A stretch of DNA of 15,384 bases from Maritimibacter sp. (GCA_020441225.1 JAGRMP010000531.1:1-15384), one strand, 5' to 3'; counted from the first letter of the stretch, positions 7,520-15,103 are shown. The notes: generated by a model from the letters alone, not told the origin. Made by a program: numbers and translations.

Positions 7520-9456
7520 GCCACCGGCTCCCGCGCCGCGCGCCGGTTGCGCAGCGCTTCGACGGCCATGAGGACGATCCCGCCCAGAACCCCGAGCACA
7601 TCGCTCACAACCGCGCCCTCGAAGGCCGCCGCCGGAACCAGCGCCATCAGGCCGGTGACGATGAAACCGGCGCGCATCGGCCGCGACAGGGGGCCGGCGA
7701 AATATCCCGCGAGCGCGCTCGATACCAGCCAGACGCCGAAGACCGAAGTCGCCACCGCAAGGGCGATTTCCGGCGGATGGCCGGAGAGCAAGAGGGTGGG
7801 CGAAGCGACGAACAGCACCGGGATCACGTAGGCCGACCAGCCGAAACGCACGGCGGCCCATCCGGTCTTCATCGCCGGTGCGTTGGCGATCGACGCGGCG
7901 GCGAAGGCGGCAAGCGCGATCGGCGGGGTGATCATCGACATCATGCCGAAATAGAGCACGTAGAGATGCGCGCCGATCGGGTCGATACCGATCTGGATCA
8001 GCGCCGGGGCCACCAGGGCCGCGAGCAAGGCGTAGACCCCGAGCGTGGGCAGGCCCATCCCGAGCACGATGCACACCAGCGCCGAGAGAAACAGGAACAG
8101 GATCGCGTTGCCGCCGCCGATCTGTACCAGGGCATAGGTGAGGTTGAAGCTCAGCCCGGTCACGTTCAGCACCCCGATGACGATGCCCGAGGCCGCCGAG
8201 ATCAGGATGATCTCCACCACGCCGTGGCCGCAGCGCGTGAGGCTTGCAAAGATGCCCCGCAGGGTCGGACGCGCGCCGCGATAGCCGATGAGGAAGGCGG
8301 TGCCGATCAGCGCGAGCGAGGCCCAGAGTGCGGCACGCTCGGGCCGGTAGTTGAGCCAGAACAGCAGATAGATCAGCACCGCGAAGGAGAGCGCGAAATG
8401 CACGCCCCCCAGCACGAGCCGCGGCGCCGGGATCTCGGAGCGCGGCAAGGCGCGAATGCCGAGCCGGGCGGCTTCGAGATCGGCCTGGATGAACAGGGCG
8501 ATGTAGTAGAGCAGGGCCGGGACCAGGGCGGCCAGAACGATGTCGGAATAGGGCACGGCCAGGAACTCGGCCATGAGAAAGGCCGAGGCCCCCATGACCG
8601 GCGGCATCAGCTGTCCGCCGGTCGAGGCGACGGCCTCGATCGCGGCCGCCTTGTGGCTGGGGTAGCCGTCGCGTTTGATCATCGGGATGGTGACCACCCC
8701 GGTGCCGACCACGTTCGCCACCGCCGAGCCCGAGATCGAGCCGAACAGCCCCGAGGCCAGCACCGCGATCTTCATCGACCCGCCGCGGAACCGCCCCATC
8801 GCGAGCATGGCCGCGTCGGTGAAGAACCGCGAGCCGCCGGTAATGTCGAGGAGGGTGCCGAACAGGATGAAAGCGACCACCACGGTCGCGGCCACGGAAA
8901 TGGGCAAGCCGAGGATGCCGTTCGAGTCGACCGCCATGTAGCCGGCGAGCAGTTGCCAGTCCTGCGCCCGGCCCTGCAACCGGCCGGGCAGCGCATCGCC
9001 GAACAGCGCGTAGAGGAGAAAGATCGCGATGATGATGACCAGCGCCCAGCCGGTCGCGCGCCGCAGCGCCTCTAGGGTCAGGAGCACGATGACGAGCCCG
9101 GTGATCCAGATTTCGGCGGGTTTCGAGAAGATCACGAGGACCAGCCGGGGGTATTCAACCTCGACGTAGAACACGGTCACGCAGCTCACGACCGCCAGCA
9201 CCGCATCGTACCAGGGCACGATCACCCGCGGCCCCTTCCGGCGCAGCGGCAGGGTCAGGAAGGCGACCGGCAGGGCAAGGCCGAGGATCGCGGCAAACAG
9301 CTGCTGCGGATAGAGATTGAGCCCCAGGGGGCGCTGCAGGGACAAGGCCCAGGCCACCGCCGTCAGGGTGATGAGCGCGGCAAGCGTGTTGGCGACCGGG
9401 CGCCAGAGGGACGGAGAGAGGCCGAACCCGGCCTCTCCCTTGTCGGTTGCTGACAT
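7516..9456 (-). CDS. TRAP transporter fused permease (TAXI type, 4TM-12TM)
   Basis: A 646-residue polytopic membrane protein combining the small and large TRAP permease parts in one chain, as is usual for TAXI systems. Many hydrophobic segments are visible across the whole length. The DctM-like core carries the TAXI family signature GLFGSISGSAVANVVGTG (236-253) followed by AIEAVASTGGQLMPPVMGAS (272-291). With the receptor it would import an organic acid or related solute across the inner membrane, driven by a sodium or proton gradient. It starts at 9456, 10 bp after the receptor stop, and its stop overlaps the IclR start by 4 bp. The ribosome binding site is modest (AGG). The last 130 residues contain additional hydrophobic segments of the kind seen in long TAXI permeases. 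Confidence 0.95.
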   Translation of the reverse strand: MSATDKGEAGFGLSPSLWRPVANTLAALITLTAVAWALSLQRPLGLNLYPQQLFAAILGLALPVAFLTLPLRRKGPRVIVPWYDAVLAVVSCVTVFYVEVEYPRLVLVIFSKPAEIWITGLVIVLLTLEALRRATGWALVIIIAIFLLYALFGDALPGRLQGRAQDWQLLAGYMAVDSNGILGLPISVAATVVVAFILFGTLLDITGGSRFFTDAAMLAMGRFRGGSMKIAVLASGLFGSISGSAVANVVGTGVVTIPMIKRDGYPSHKAAAIEAVASTGGQLMPPVMGASAFLMAEFLAVPYSDIVLAALVPALLYYIALFIQADLEAARLGIRALPRSEIPAPRLVLGGVHFALSFAVLIYLLFWLNYRPERAALWASLALIGTAFLIGYRGARPTLRGIFASLTRCGHGVVEIILISAASGIVIGVLNVTGLSFNLTYALVQIGGGNAILFLFLSALVCIVLGMGLPTLGVYALLAALVAPALIQIGIDPIGAHLYVLYFGMMSMITPPIALAAFAAASIANAPAMKTGWAAVRFGWSAYVIPVLFVASPTLLLSGHPPEIALAVATSVFGVWLVSSALAGYFAGPLSRPMRAGFIVTGLMALVPAAAFEGAVVSDVLGVLGGIVLMAVEALRNRRAAREPVA

Positions 9457-9466
9457 CGGAAACCTG

Positions 9467-10414
9467 CTACAGTCCGGCTTCTTCGAAAAACTTCAGCGCG
9501 CCGGGGTGGAACGCGGCGATCCCCGGATCGCCATGCATGTTCTCGGGGCGGAAGGCCCGCATCGGCGGGAAGGTTTCGCCCATCACTGCGGCGTTTTCAT
9601 ACATCGCCTTGGCCATCGCGTAGACCGTTTCGTCGGGCACGTCGGCATGGGTGAAGATCACCTGCGGGAAGGCGATATAGGTGGTCTCTTCCAGCACGCC
9701 AGGCATGGCGCCTTCGGGGAGCGACGTGAAGAAGGCGGTGGGCCAGTGCTCGCGCGCGGCCGCCAGCGCCGCGTCGGAGGCGTCGCCAACGCCGAGCGCG
9801 CGCAGACCGCCGACGGCGGCATCGGCCTCGCGCACCTTGCCCGCGCCATGGGCGAAGATGAAGCCGACGGTGTCGCCGGCCATGAACGCGTCGGCCCCTG
9901 CCACGACGGAGGCGACGTTGACCTTCTCGACGTCGTCGCGGGTCATGCCGGCGGTGGCGTAGATGGCCGAAAGCTGGGGCAGGATCGTGTTCTGCGCGGT
10001 GTAGCCGTCGGTCATCGGTTTTCCGCGCAGATCCTCGACCGACATGATGTCGCTGTCGGCACGCACGAAGATCGCCTCGACCAGCGGCTGCAGGAGCGCA
10101 ACGACCCGCAGGTTGGGATTTGCCACCCCGTTCCACCAGGCCTCGCCGGTGATCGCGTAGTTCACCTCTTGCAGGTTGGCGACGCCGAACTCGATGCCGC
10201 CGGAATTGAGGAAGGGGATGAACTGGTTCGGACTGGTCGCTGGCTGGATCGTGGTGTTCAGCCCGCCGGCGTTGGCGGCGTTGGCCACGGCGGTTCCGAT
10301 GTTGTGAAACAGAGATCCCGGATTCGACGTGGCGATCCCCACGCTCTGGGCACTGGCCGCGCTGCCCGCGGCGATCGCGACCGCCGCGATGATCCCTTTG
10401 GCAAGCATTTTCAT
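9467..10414 (-). CDS. TAXI family TRAP transporter solute-binding receptor
   Basis: A 315-residue periplasmic receptor. A signal peptide is visible: MKMLAKG, a hydrophobic core to about residue 18, and a cleavage motif ASA-22 before Q23. The mature part begins VGIATSNPGSLFHNIGTAVANA, which corresponds to the TAXI pattern near the N-terminus, and includes SGGIEFGVANLQEVNYAITG and DLRGKPMTDGY. Adjacency to a TAXI permease settles the family. The N-terminal motif is divergent from the common GGTGGVYYP form, so its ligand may be unusual. The ATG at 10414 has a strong GGGAGGACC ribosome binding site just after an A-rich leader. It is the first gene of the seven-gene operon, and a 19-bp inverted repeat lies 42 bp upstream of its start. 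Confidence 0.93.
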   Translation of the reverse strand: MKMLAKGIIAAVAIAAGSAASAQSVGIATSNPGSLFHNIGTAVANAANAGGLNTTIQPATSPNQFIPFLNSGGIEFGVANLQEVNYAITGEAWWNGVANPNLRVVALLQPLVEAIFVRADSDIMSVEDLRGKPMTDGYTAQNTILPQLSAIYATAGMTRDDVEKVNVASVVAGADAFMAGDTVGFIFAHGAGKVREADAAVGGLRALGVGDASDAALAAAREHWPTAFFTSLPEGAMPGVLEETTYIAFPQVIFTHADVPDETVYAMAKAMYENAAVMGETFPPMRAFRPENMHGDPGIAAFHPGALKFFEEAGL

Positions 10415-10434
10415 GATGGTCCTCCCTTTTTTTG

Positions 10435-10453
10435 CCGCGCCATAATTGCGCGG
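10435..10453. promoter_or_regulatory. Inverted repeat, candidate second operator
   Basis: CCGCGC-CATAATT-GCGCGG is a perfect repeat with 6-bp arms and a 7-bp AT-rich spacer. Its centre (10444) lies 21 bp, two helical turns, from that of the repeat at 10456-10474. It sits about 20 bp upstream of the receptor ATG, where a bound protein would block transcription of the operon; it could instead form a hairpin in the 5' leader. Confidence 0.5.
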
Positions 10454-10455
10454 AA

Positions 10456-10474
10456 AATCTCATAGTGTGAGATT
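10456..10474. promoter_or_regulatory. 19-bp inverted repeat, candidate IclR operator
   Basis: AATCTCA-TAGTG-TGAGATT is a perfect inverted repeat with 7-bp arms and a 5-bp spacer. It lies 42 bp from the receptor start and 118 bp from the ThDP enzyme start, between divergent genes of a cluster that encodes one IclR regulator. Size and symmetry fit binding of a dimeric regulator. Assignment to the IclR protein is inference. Confidence 0.68.
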
Positions 10475-10511
10475 CCAACCCAAATATTGCTTGCACCCGT
10501 GCCGTTGGCAA

Positions 10512-10522
10512 GACAAATTGTC
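10512..10522. promoter_or_regulatory. Short inverted repeat GACAA-A-TTGTC
   Basis: A perfect repeat with 5-bp arms around one base, 70 bp upstream of the ThDP enzyme start. It is in the divergent regulatory region and could be an activator site or part of the plus-strand promoter, but a repeat this short may be chance. Confidence 0.25.
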
Positions 10523-10578
10523 GCAGGTCAGGGAATGTCCGGGCGAGTGATGGTTTCAGCGACGGCGCCAGAGACGGC

Positions 10579-10584
10579 GGAGGG
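10579..10584 (+). promoter_or_regulatory. Ribosome binding site of the ThDP enzyme
   Basis: GGAGGG, 7 nt before the ATG at 10592. It decides this start over in-frame upstream codons (TTG at 10487, ATGs at 10535 and 10550), which would add residues before the conserved ThDP domain and would run through the candidate regulatory region. Confidence 0.75.
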
Positions 10585-10591
10585 CAGCGTG

Positions 10592-12304
10592 ATGAACGAC
10601 AGGGCGGATTTCTCCGCGCGGACAGGCGCGGACGCGCTGTTGCTTGCGTTGAAGGCCTGCGGCGTCGACTACCTGTTTGCCAATGCCGGAACCGATTTCC
10701 CGCCGATCATCGAATCTTTCGCGTCGCTGCCGGCGGACAATACGCCCGCGCCTGTGATGGTGCCGCATGAGACGGCCAGCGTGGCCATGGCGCATGGCTA
10801 CTATCTGGTGACCGGTCGGCCGCAAGCGGTCATGGTGCATGTCAATGTCGGGCTGGCGAATGCGGTGATGGGTGTCCTCAACGCCGCCAGCGACAACGTG
10901 CCCGTGCTGGTCATGTCGGGACGGACGCCGCTGACGGAGACGGAGCGCCCGGGGCACCGGAGCACCCCGATCCACTACGGGCAGGAGATGTTCGACCAGA
11001 CCTCGCTGGTGCGCGATGCGGTGAAATACAGCTACGAGATGCGCTATTCGGAACAGGCCGGTGCGCTGGTCGCCCGGGCGCTGGGGCTCGCCACTTCCGC
11101 CCCGGCCGGGCCGGTCTATCTGAGCCTGCCGCGCGAACCTCTTGCCGAGGCCCTGCCGCAGGGCGCCGCCGCGCTGGCGCCCGCGCGCCCTGCGGCCACT
11201 CCGGCGGCGCCGGACCCGTCCGCCATCGACCGGCTCGCAGGATGGCTGGCGGGCGCAAACCGGCCGATGTTCATCTGCCAGCGCGGCGATCCGGCGGGAC
11301 GGCTGGGCCCGCGGCTCTCCGACTTCGCCCAGCGCCACGGGATCGGCGTGAGCGCGGCCTTCGCGACGCGCAACGTGCTGGCGTCGGATCATCCGAATTT
11401 CCTCGGCTTTCTGCCGTCGCCGGAGCTGAGCGAAGCCGACCTCGTGATCGTCCTGGACAGTTGCACGCCCTGGATCCCGGCCAGCCAGACTCCGCCCGAT
11501 GGCGCCAGGGTGGTGCATATCGGCCCGGACCCGCATTTCGCCCGCATGCCGGTGCGCGGCTATCGCTGCGATCTGGCGGTGCAGGCCGATCCGGTGCTGG
11601 CGCTCGACGCGCTCGACGCGGCGCTCGCCGACCCGCGCGCGGGTGTTGCAGAGCGCAACGCCACCCTGGCAGGGGCCGCGGCGGACAGGCAGGCGCGCCT
11701 CACGGCAGTGGCGCGGGCGGCAAAGGCGACCGATCCGATGGGGTCGGAATGGCTCAGCCATTGCCTCGGGCAGGTCATGGGCGAGGATGGCGTGGTCTTT
11801 TCGGACCTCGGTGCGCTGCCCGGTTTTTTGAACCTTGTCGGGCCGAACCGGTTCTTCAACAGCCCGCATTCCGGCGGATTGGGCTGGGCGATGAATGCCG
11901 CACTCGGTGCACAACTCGCCGATCGCGACCGCCTTGTGATCGCCGCCGTGGGCGACGGCTCCTACATGTTCGCAAATCCGGTGACGGCGCATCAGATCGC
12001 CGAGGCGCTCGGGCTGCCGATCCTGACCATCGTCAAGAACAACGCGATGTGGAATGCCGTCCGCCGGTCCGTCGCGTCCGAATACCCCGATGGGGCGGCG
12101 ATGCGCAGCAATGTCCCGCCGCTGGTCTCCCTCACCCCTTTGCCCGACTTCGCCGCCATCGCCCGGGCGAGCCGGGCGCATGCCGAAACCGTCGAACACG
12201 GCGCCGATCTGCCGGCCGCACTCGAACGCGCGATCGCTGCTATCCGCACCGAACGGCGCCAGGCGCTGCTTGATGTGCGGGTTGCCGTCGCCGACGCCCA
12301 CTGA
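10592..12304 (+). CDS. ThDP-dependent acetolactate-synthase-like enzyme
   Basis: A 570-residue thiamine diphosphate enzyme with the three-domain layout of the acetolactate synthase / benzoylformate decarboxylase superfamily. The N-terminal Pyr domain has FANAGTDFPP (29-38) and the catalytic Glu60 in MVPHETASVAMAHGY. The central domain lies about 205-350. The C-terminal PP domain has the ThDP/Mg motif AVGDGSYMFANP (452-463) and NN at 483-484. It resembles the unassigned 'thiamine pyrophosphate-requiring protein' group related to acetolactate synthase rather than a housekeeping IlvB; no small regulatory subunit gene is adjacent. Likely chemistry is decarboxylation or carboligation of a 2-oxo acid. 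It is transcribed divergently from the TAXI operon and shares its regulatory region, so it probably acts on the same imported substrate. An aldehyde product would suit the cluster's aldehyde dehydrogenase. Confidence 0.92.
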   Translation: MNDRADFSARTGADALLLALKACGVDYLFANAGTDFPPIIESFASLPADNTPAPVMVPHETASVAMAHGYYLVTGRPQAVMVHVNVGLANAVMGVLNAASDNVPVLVMSGRTPLTETERPGHRSTPIHYGQEMFDQTSLVRDAVKYSYEMRYSEQAGALVARALGLATSAPAGPVYLSLPREPLAEALPQGAAALAPARPAATPAAPDPSAIDRLAGWLAGANRPMFICQRGDPAGRLGPRLSDFAQRHGIGVSAAFATRNVLASDHPNFLGFLPSPELSEADLVIVLDSCTPWIPASQTPPDGARVVHIGPDPHFARMPVRGYRCDLAVQADPVLALDALDAALADPRAGVAERNATLAGAAADRQARLTAVARAAKATDPMGSEWLSHCLGQVMGEDGVVFSDLGALPGFLNLVGPNRFFNSPHSGGLGWAMNAALGAQLADRDRLVIAAVGDGSYMFANPVTAHQIAEALGLPILTIVKNNAMWNAVRRSVASEYPDGAAMRSNVPPLVSLTPLPDFAAIARASRAHAETVEHGADLPAALERAIAAIRTERRQALLDVRVAVADAH

Positions 12305-12323
12305 GCTATCCCGGCTGGCGGAA

Positions 12324-12551
12324 GTGCCTGGACGGATTGACCTCTGGACCGTTCGGCCACAATCCGGCCCGTGCCGGGACCCGCATTTTGCGAGGATAGA
12401 CACCGCCCGTCGGCTCGGAAGGCCGCCGTTCTTGGCGCTGGGACGCAACACGGCGCCCAAGAATGAACCGGACCATCCGGGGCGACAGGTTTCGCTCGAG
12501 GAATATCTGTCGGAAATCGGATGGGGAACAGCGCAGGAGGATCCCATGTGA
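12324..12551 (+). CDS. Doubtful small frame, possible gene remnant
   Basis: A 75-codon frame open from a GTG at 12324 to TGA at 12549-12551, 19 bp after the ThDP enzyme stop. Its end reads RQVSLEEYLSEIGWGTAQED, which looks protein-like, with a plausible amphipathic helix. Against it: no ATG start, no properly spaced ribosome binding site, rare codons such as AGG and ATA, and a lower share of G or C at third positions than its neighbours. It may be a remnant of a gene once downstream of the ThDP enzyme, or chance. I recognise no family. Confidence 0.22.
   Translation: MPGRIDLWTVRPQSGPCRDPHFARIDTARRLGRPPFLALGRNTAPKNEPDHPGRQVSLEEYLSEIGWGTAQEDPM
12429..12463. repeat. Imperfect hairpin in the convergent spacer
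   Basis: Arms TTCTTGGCGC (12429-12438) and GCGCCCAAGAA (12453-12463) pair over 10 bp with one bulged C and a 14-nt loop. It could end transcription from the ThDP gene or from the opposite strand, but no U-run follows on either side. Confidence 0.35.
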
Positions 12552-12602
12552 TCCGGGATGTCGGCGCCGGGTGTCAGGCGCGCGTCCTGTCCTGCGTGGG
12601 TT

Positions 12603-13583
12603 TCAATCGACCAAGCCCTTCACCTTGGCGCGTTGGCGGCGCGCGGTTCGCAAGCGCGAGACATAGTCGTCCGCGATCACCCCGAACAGGATGACGCTGC
12701 CCATGACCGCGAAATTCAGCGAAGAGGGGATGCCCAGAAGGTTGACCAGGTTCTGAAGCACCTGGATCAGCACCGCGCCGAGCACCACACCCAGGATGGA
12801 TCCCTCGCCGCCGCGCAAAGAGAACCCGCCCAGCACCGCCGCCGCGATCCCGTAGAGTTCGTAGAAATTGCCGTGCGAAGCGGGGTGGACCGAGCGGACA
12901 TACATCGCGAAGAAGACCGCCGAGAAGGCTGTCAGCACGAGGCAGATGACATAGGCCGAGACGATGACACGGCCTGTCTTGATGCCGCTGTAGCGCGCGG
13001 CCTCGGGGTTCTTGCCGACGGCAAAGAGGTGGCGGCCGAACACAGTCCGGTGCAGCAGTATCCAGGAAAATACGGCGACGATGGCGAAGGCGATGGTGGA
13101 ATGCGGCACGCCCCAGCTCCGGCCGGTGGTCATCCATTCGAGGACCGGGAAGGTCTCGCCGAAGCCGAAACCGGCGGTGCCGTCCGCCGTGTAGAACCGC
13201 GCCACGCCGCGGTAGATGAGAAGGCCGCAGAGGGTGACGATGAACGGCTGCAGACCGAGCCGGGTGATCAGCCAGCCATGGACCGCGCCCATTGCCGCGC
13301 CGAGCGCCAGCACGATGCCGAGGGCGAGCGGCCAGGCCACGTCGTGGACCACGATCAGATCGATGAAGATCACACCGAGCAGTGCGATGACCGAGCCGAT
13401 CGAAAGCTCGATCCCGGCGGTGACGATCACGAAAGCCTCGGCGATGGAAAACAGCCCGAAAAGCCCGATCAGATTGGCCGTGTTGCCCAGGTTGATCGGG
13501 GACAGGAAGAGCGGGTTGATAAGCGCCACCACTGTGCCCACCACGAGGATCAGCGTCGCCAGGCCGAGGTCTTTCTTCTGCAC
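12603..13583 (-). CDS. Ribose-type ABC transporter permease
   Basis: A 326-residue integral membrane protein of the RbsC / BPD_transp_2 family, full length. Family marks are IVTAGIELSIGSVIAL (53-68), GRHLFAVGKNPEAARYSGI (183-201) and GGFSLRGGEGSILGVVLGA (252-270), the last forming the cytoplasmic loop that contacts the ATPase. Eight or more hydrophobic segments are visible. The start is a GTG at 13583, preceded by AAGGAGA at 13596-13590; the frame is open upstream but that part overlaps the ATPase gene and has no membrane character. It follows the ATPase stop after 20 bp. It would form the membrane channel of a carbohydrate or polyol importer together with the ATPase and the binding protein at the right edge; the exact sugar is not evident. 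Confidence 0.93.
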   Translation of the reverse strand: MQKKDLGLATLILVVGTVVALINPLFLSPINLGNTANLIGLFGLFSIAEAFVIVTAGIELSIGSVIALLGVIFIDLIVVHDVAWPLALGIVLALGAAMGAVHGWLITRLGLQPFIVTLCGLLIYRGVARFYTADGTAGFGFGETFPVLEWMTTGRSWGVPHSTIAFAIVAVFSWILLHRTVFGRHLFAVGKNPEAARYSGIKTGRVIVSAYVICLVLTAFSAVFFAMYVRSVHPASHGNFYELYGIAAAVLGGFSLRGGEGSILGVVLGAVLIQVLQNLVNLLGIPSSLNFAVMGSVILFGVIADDYVSRLRTARRQRAKVKGLVD

Positions 13584-13589
13584 GTATCG

Positions 13590-13596
13590 TCTCCTT
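13590..13596 (-). promoter_or_regulatory. Ribosome binding site fixing the GTG start of the permease
   Basis: AAGGAGA on the minus strand, 6 nt before the GTG at 13583 and within the 20-bp gap after the ATPase gene. No ATG lies at a suitable distance, so the permease very likely starts with GTG. Confidence 0.75.
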
Positions 13597-13603
13597 GTTT
13601 GTC

Positions 13604-15103
13604 TCAGCGTACGGCGAGGCGCAGGATCGCCTCTTCGGATATCTCCGCCGGATCCAGCACGCCGGTGATCCGCCCGCCGGCCATGACCGCCACCCGGTCC
13701 GACACGCCGACGATTTCCTCCATGTCCGACGAGATCATCAGGATGCCGACTCCGCGCTCCGCCAGAGCGTGCATCAGCCGGTAGACCTCGGCCTTGGCGC
13801 CGACGTCGATGCCACGGGTCGGTTCGTCGAAGATCATCACCTTGGGGTCGATCGCCAGCCACTTGGCGAGCACGACCTTCTGCTGGTTGCCGCCCGACAG
13901 TTCTGCCACGGCAGCGTTCAGGGTGGCGGTCTTGATGCCAAGCTCGGCGCGCGCGTCCGAGGCCAGGGCCTGTTCTGCAGCCGCGTTGGCGAAGACCCCG
14001 CGCGCGGACAACCGCGCGAGGCTGGGCAGCGTGATGTTGTCCGCGACGCCGAAGTCGAGGAACAGCCCGTGTGCCTTGCGGTCCTCGGGGACGAGGCAGA
14101 TGCCGGCCTCGATCGCTTCGATGACGGAGCCGGGTGGGATCGGCCGGCCGGCAATGCTGACGTGCCCTGCCTCGGGTGGGTCGATGCCGAACAGGACGCG
14201 GGCAAGCTCGGTCCGCCCGGCGCCGACGAGCCCGGCGAGGCCCAGCACCTCGCCCTTGCGCAGGACCAGATCGACAGCTGCGTCCGGGTGGGCCGCGGTG
14301 CGCAGGCCCTCGAGCGTCAGCGCAGGATCGGCGAGCGCGTTGCCGGCGTGCGCCGCGTCGCGGAACCGGCGCAGATCGCGGCCGATCATCATCCGCACAA
14401 GGCTGTCGCGGTCGATCTCGCCGCGCGGCAGGGCGCCCACGTTGTGGCCATCCCTGAGCACCGTGACCCGGTCGCAGACCGCCTCGATCTCGGACAGACG
14501 ATGAGAGATGAAGATGATCGCGACGCCGCGTCCGCGCAGATCGCCGATTACCTCGAGAAGACGGTTGGTTTCGGACAGTGTCAGGCTCGAGGTCGGCTCG
14601 TCCAGGATGATCAGCCGCGCCTCGGTTGCCAGCGCGCGGGCGATCTCGACAAGTTGCCGGTCGGCGAGGGAGAGCGCGGCAACCGGATCGGAGGGGCCGA
14701 AGCGGGCGCCCAGAAGCTTCAGGATCGGGTCCACCTTGCGGGCCATGGCACGTCGGTCGAGGAGGCCGAACGGGCCGCCCCGCAGTTCGCGCCCCAGAAG
14801 CACGTTGCCGGCGACATCGAGGTTGTCGAGGGCGGTCAACTCCTGGTGGACGAAGGCAATGCCTTGGGCCGCGGCGCCGGCCGGGTCGAGCCGGTCGAAC
14901 CGGACCCCGTCGATGACCATATGGCCGCTGTCGGGTGCGACGACCCCGCCGAGGATCTTCATCAGCGTCGACTTGCCGGCGCCGTTCTCGCCGACGATGC
15001 CGACGACCTCGCCGCCCTCCACGGACAGATCCACCCCCTGCAGCGCCACGACGCCGGGATAGACCTTGCCGATCTTCTCAAAGCTGAGACGTATCCTGTC
15101 CAT
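13604..15103 (-). CDS. Ribose-type ABC transporter ATPase (two-domain)
   Basis: A 499-residue tandem ATPase of the RbsA/MglA/XylG family. Domain 1 has Walker A GENGAGKST (38-46), Q-loop His-Gln-Glu (VHQEL, 85-89), a degenerate signature LSLADRQ (144-150), Walker B LIILDEP (164-170) and switch His201. Domain 2 has the degenerate Walker A GLVGAGRTE (291-299), the intact signature LSGGNQQK (402-409) and Walker B MIFDEPTRGID (423-433). This asymmetry is normal for the family, so the protein looks functional. It energises sugar uptake at the inner face of the membrane. The ATG at 15103 is preferred over a GTG at 15115; both sit behind GGTGGTGGA-type sequence. It lies downstream of the binding-protein gene, separated by 97 bp containing a strong hairpin. 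Confidence 0.94.
   Translation of the reverse strand: MDRIRLSFEKIGKVYPGVVALQGVDLSVEGGEVVGIVGENGAGKSTLMKILGGVVAPDSGHMVIDGVRFDRLDPAGAAAQGIAFVHQELTALDNLDVAGNVLLGRELRGGPFGLLDRRAMARKVDPILKLLGARFGPSDPVAALSLADRQLVEIARALATEARLIILDEPTSSLTLSETNRLLEVIGDLRGRGVAIIFISHRLSEIEAVCDRVTVLRDGHNVGALPRGEIDRDSLVRMMIGRDLRRFRDAAHAGNALADPALTLEGLRTAAHPDAAVDLVLRKGEVLGLAGLVGAGRTELARVLFGIDPPEAGHVSIAGRPIPPGSVIEAIEAGICLVPEDRKAHGLFLDFGVADNITLPSLARLSARGVFANAAAEQALASDARAELGIKTATLNAAVAELSGGNQQKVVLAKWLAIDPKVMIFDEPTRGIDVGAKAEVYRLMHALAERGVGILMISSDMEEIVGVSDRVAVMAGGRITGVLDPAEISEEAILRLAVR

Larger units (their letters stand above)
10415..10591. promoter_or_regulatory. Divergent promoter and regulatory region of the catabolic cluster
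   Basis: This 177-bp gap separates the TAXI receptor (-) from the ThDP enzyme (+) and must hold both promoters. It is the most AT-rich stretch nearby and carries three inverted repeats, listed separately. No convincing -35/-10 pair was found by eye in either direction; CATAAT at 10441-10446 resembles a -10 box but lacks a partner. The T-run at 10427-10433 becomes an A-rich leader in front of the receptor's ribosome binding site. Confidence 0.75.
12305..12602. other. Convergent spacer between ThDP enzyme and sugar permease
   Basis: A 298-bp stretch between two convergent genes. It contains a doubtful 75-codon plus-strand frame (12324-12551), an imperfect hairpin (12429-12463), and a strong AGGAGGA ribosome-binding-like sequence at about 12536-12542 that is followed by ATG and at once by TGA. 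No classical U-tailed terminator is visible on either strand. Confidence 0.5.

Noticed and set aside
10441..10446. CATAAT as a -10 box for the ThDP gene
   Set aside because: It lies in the spacer of an inverted repeat, about 145 bp from the start, and no -35 element sits at a proper distance.
10556..12547. A 663-codon open frame on the minus strand opposite the ThDP enzyme
   Set aside because: Its translation is Arg/His/Gly-rich with no recognisable motif, while the plus strand encodes a complete ThDP enzyme with a good ribosome binding site.
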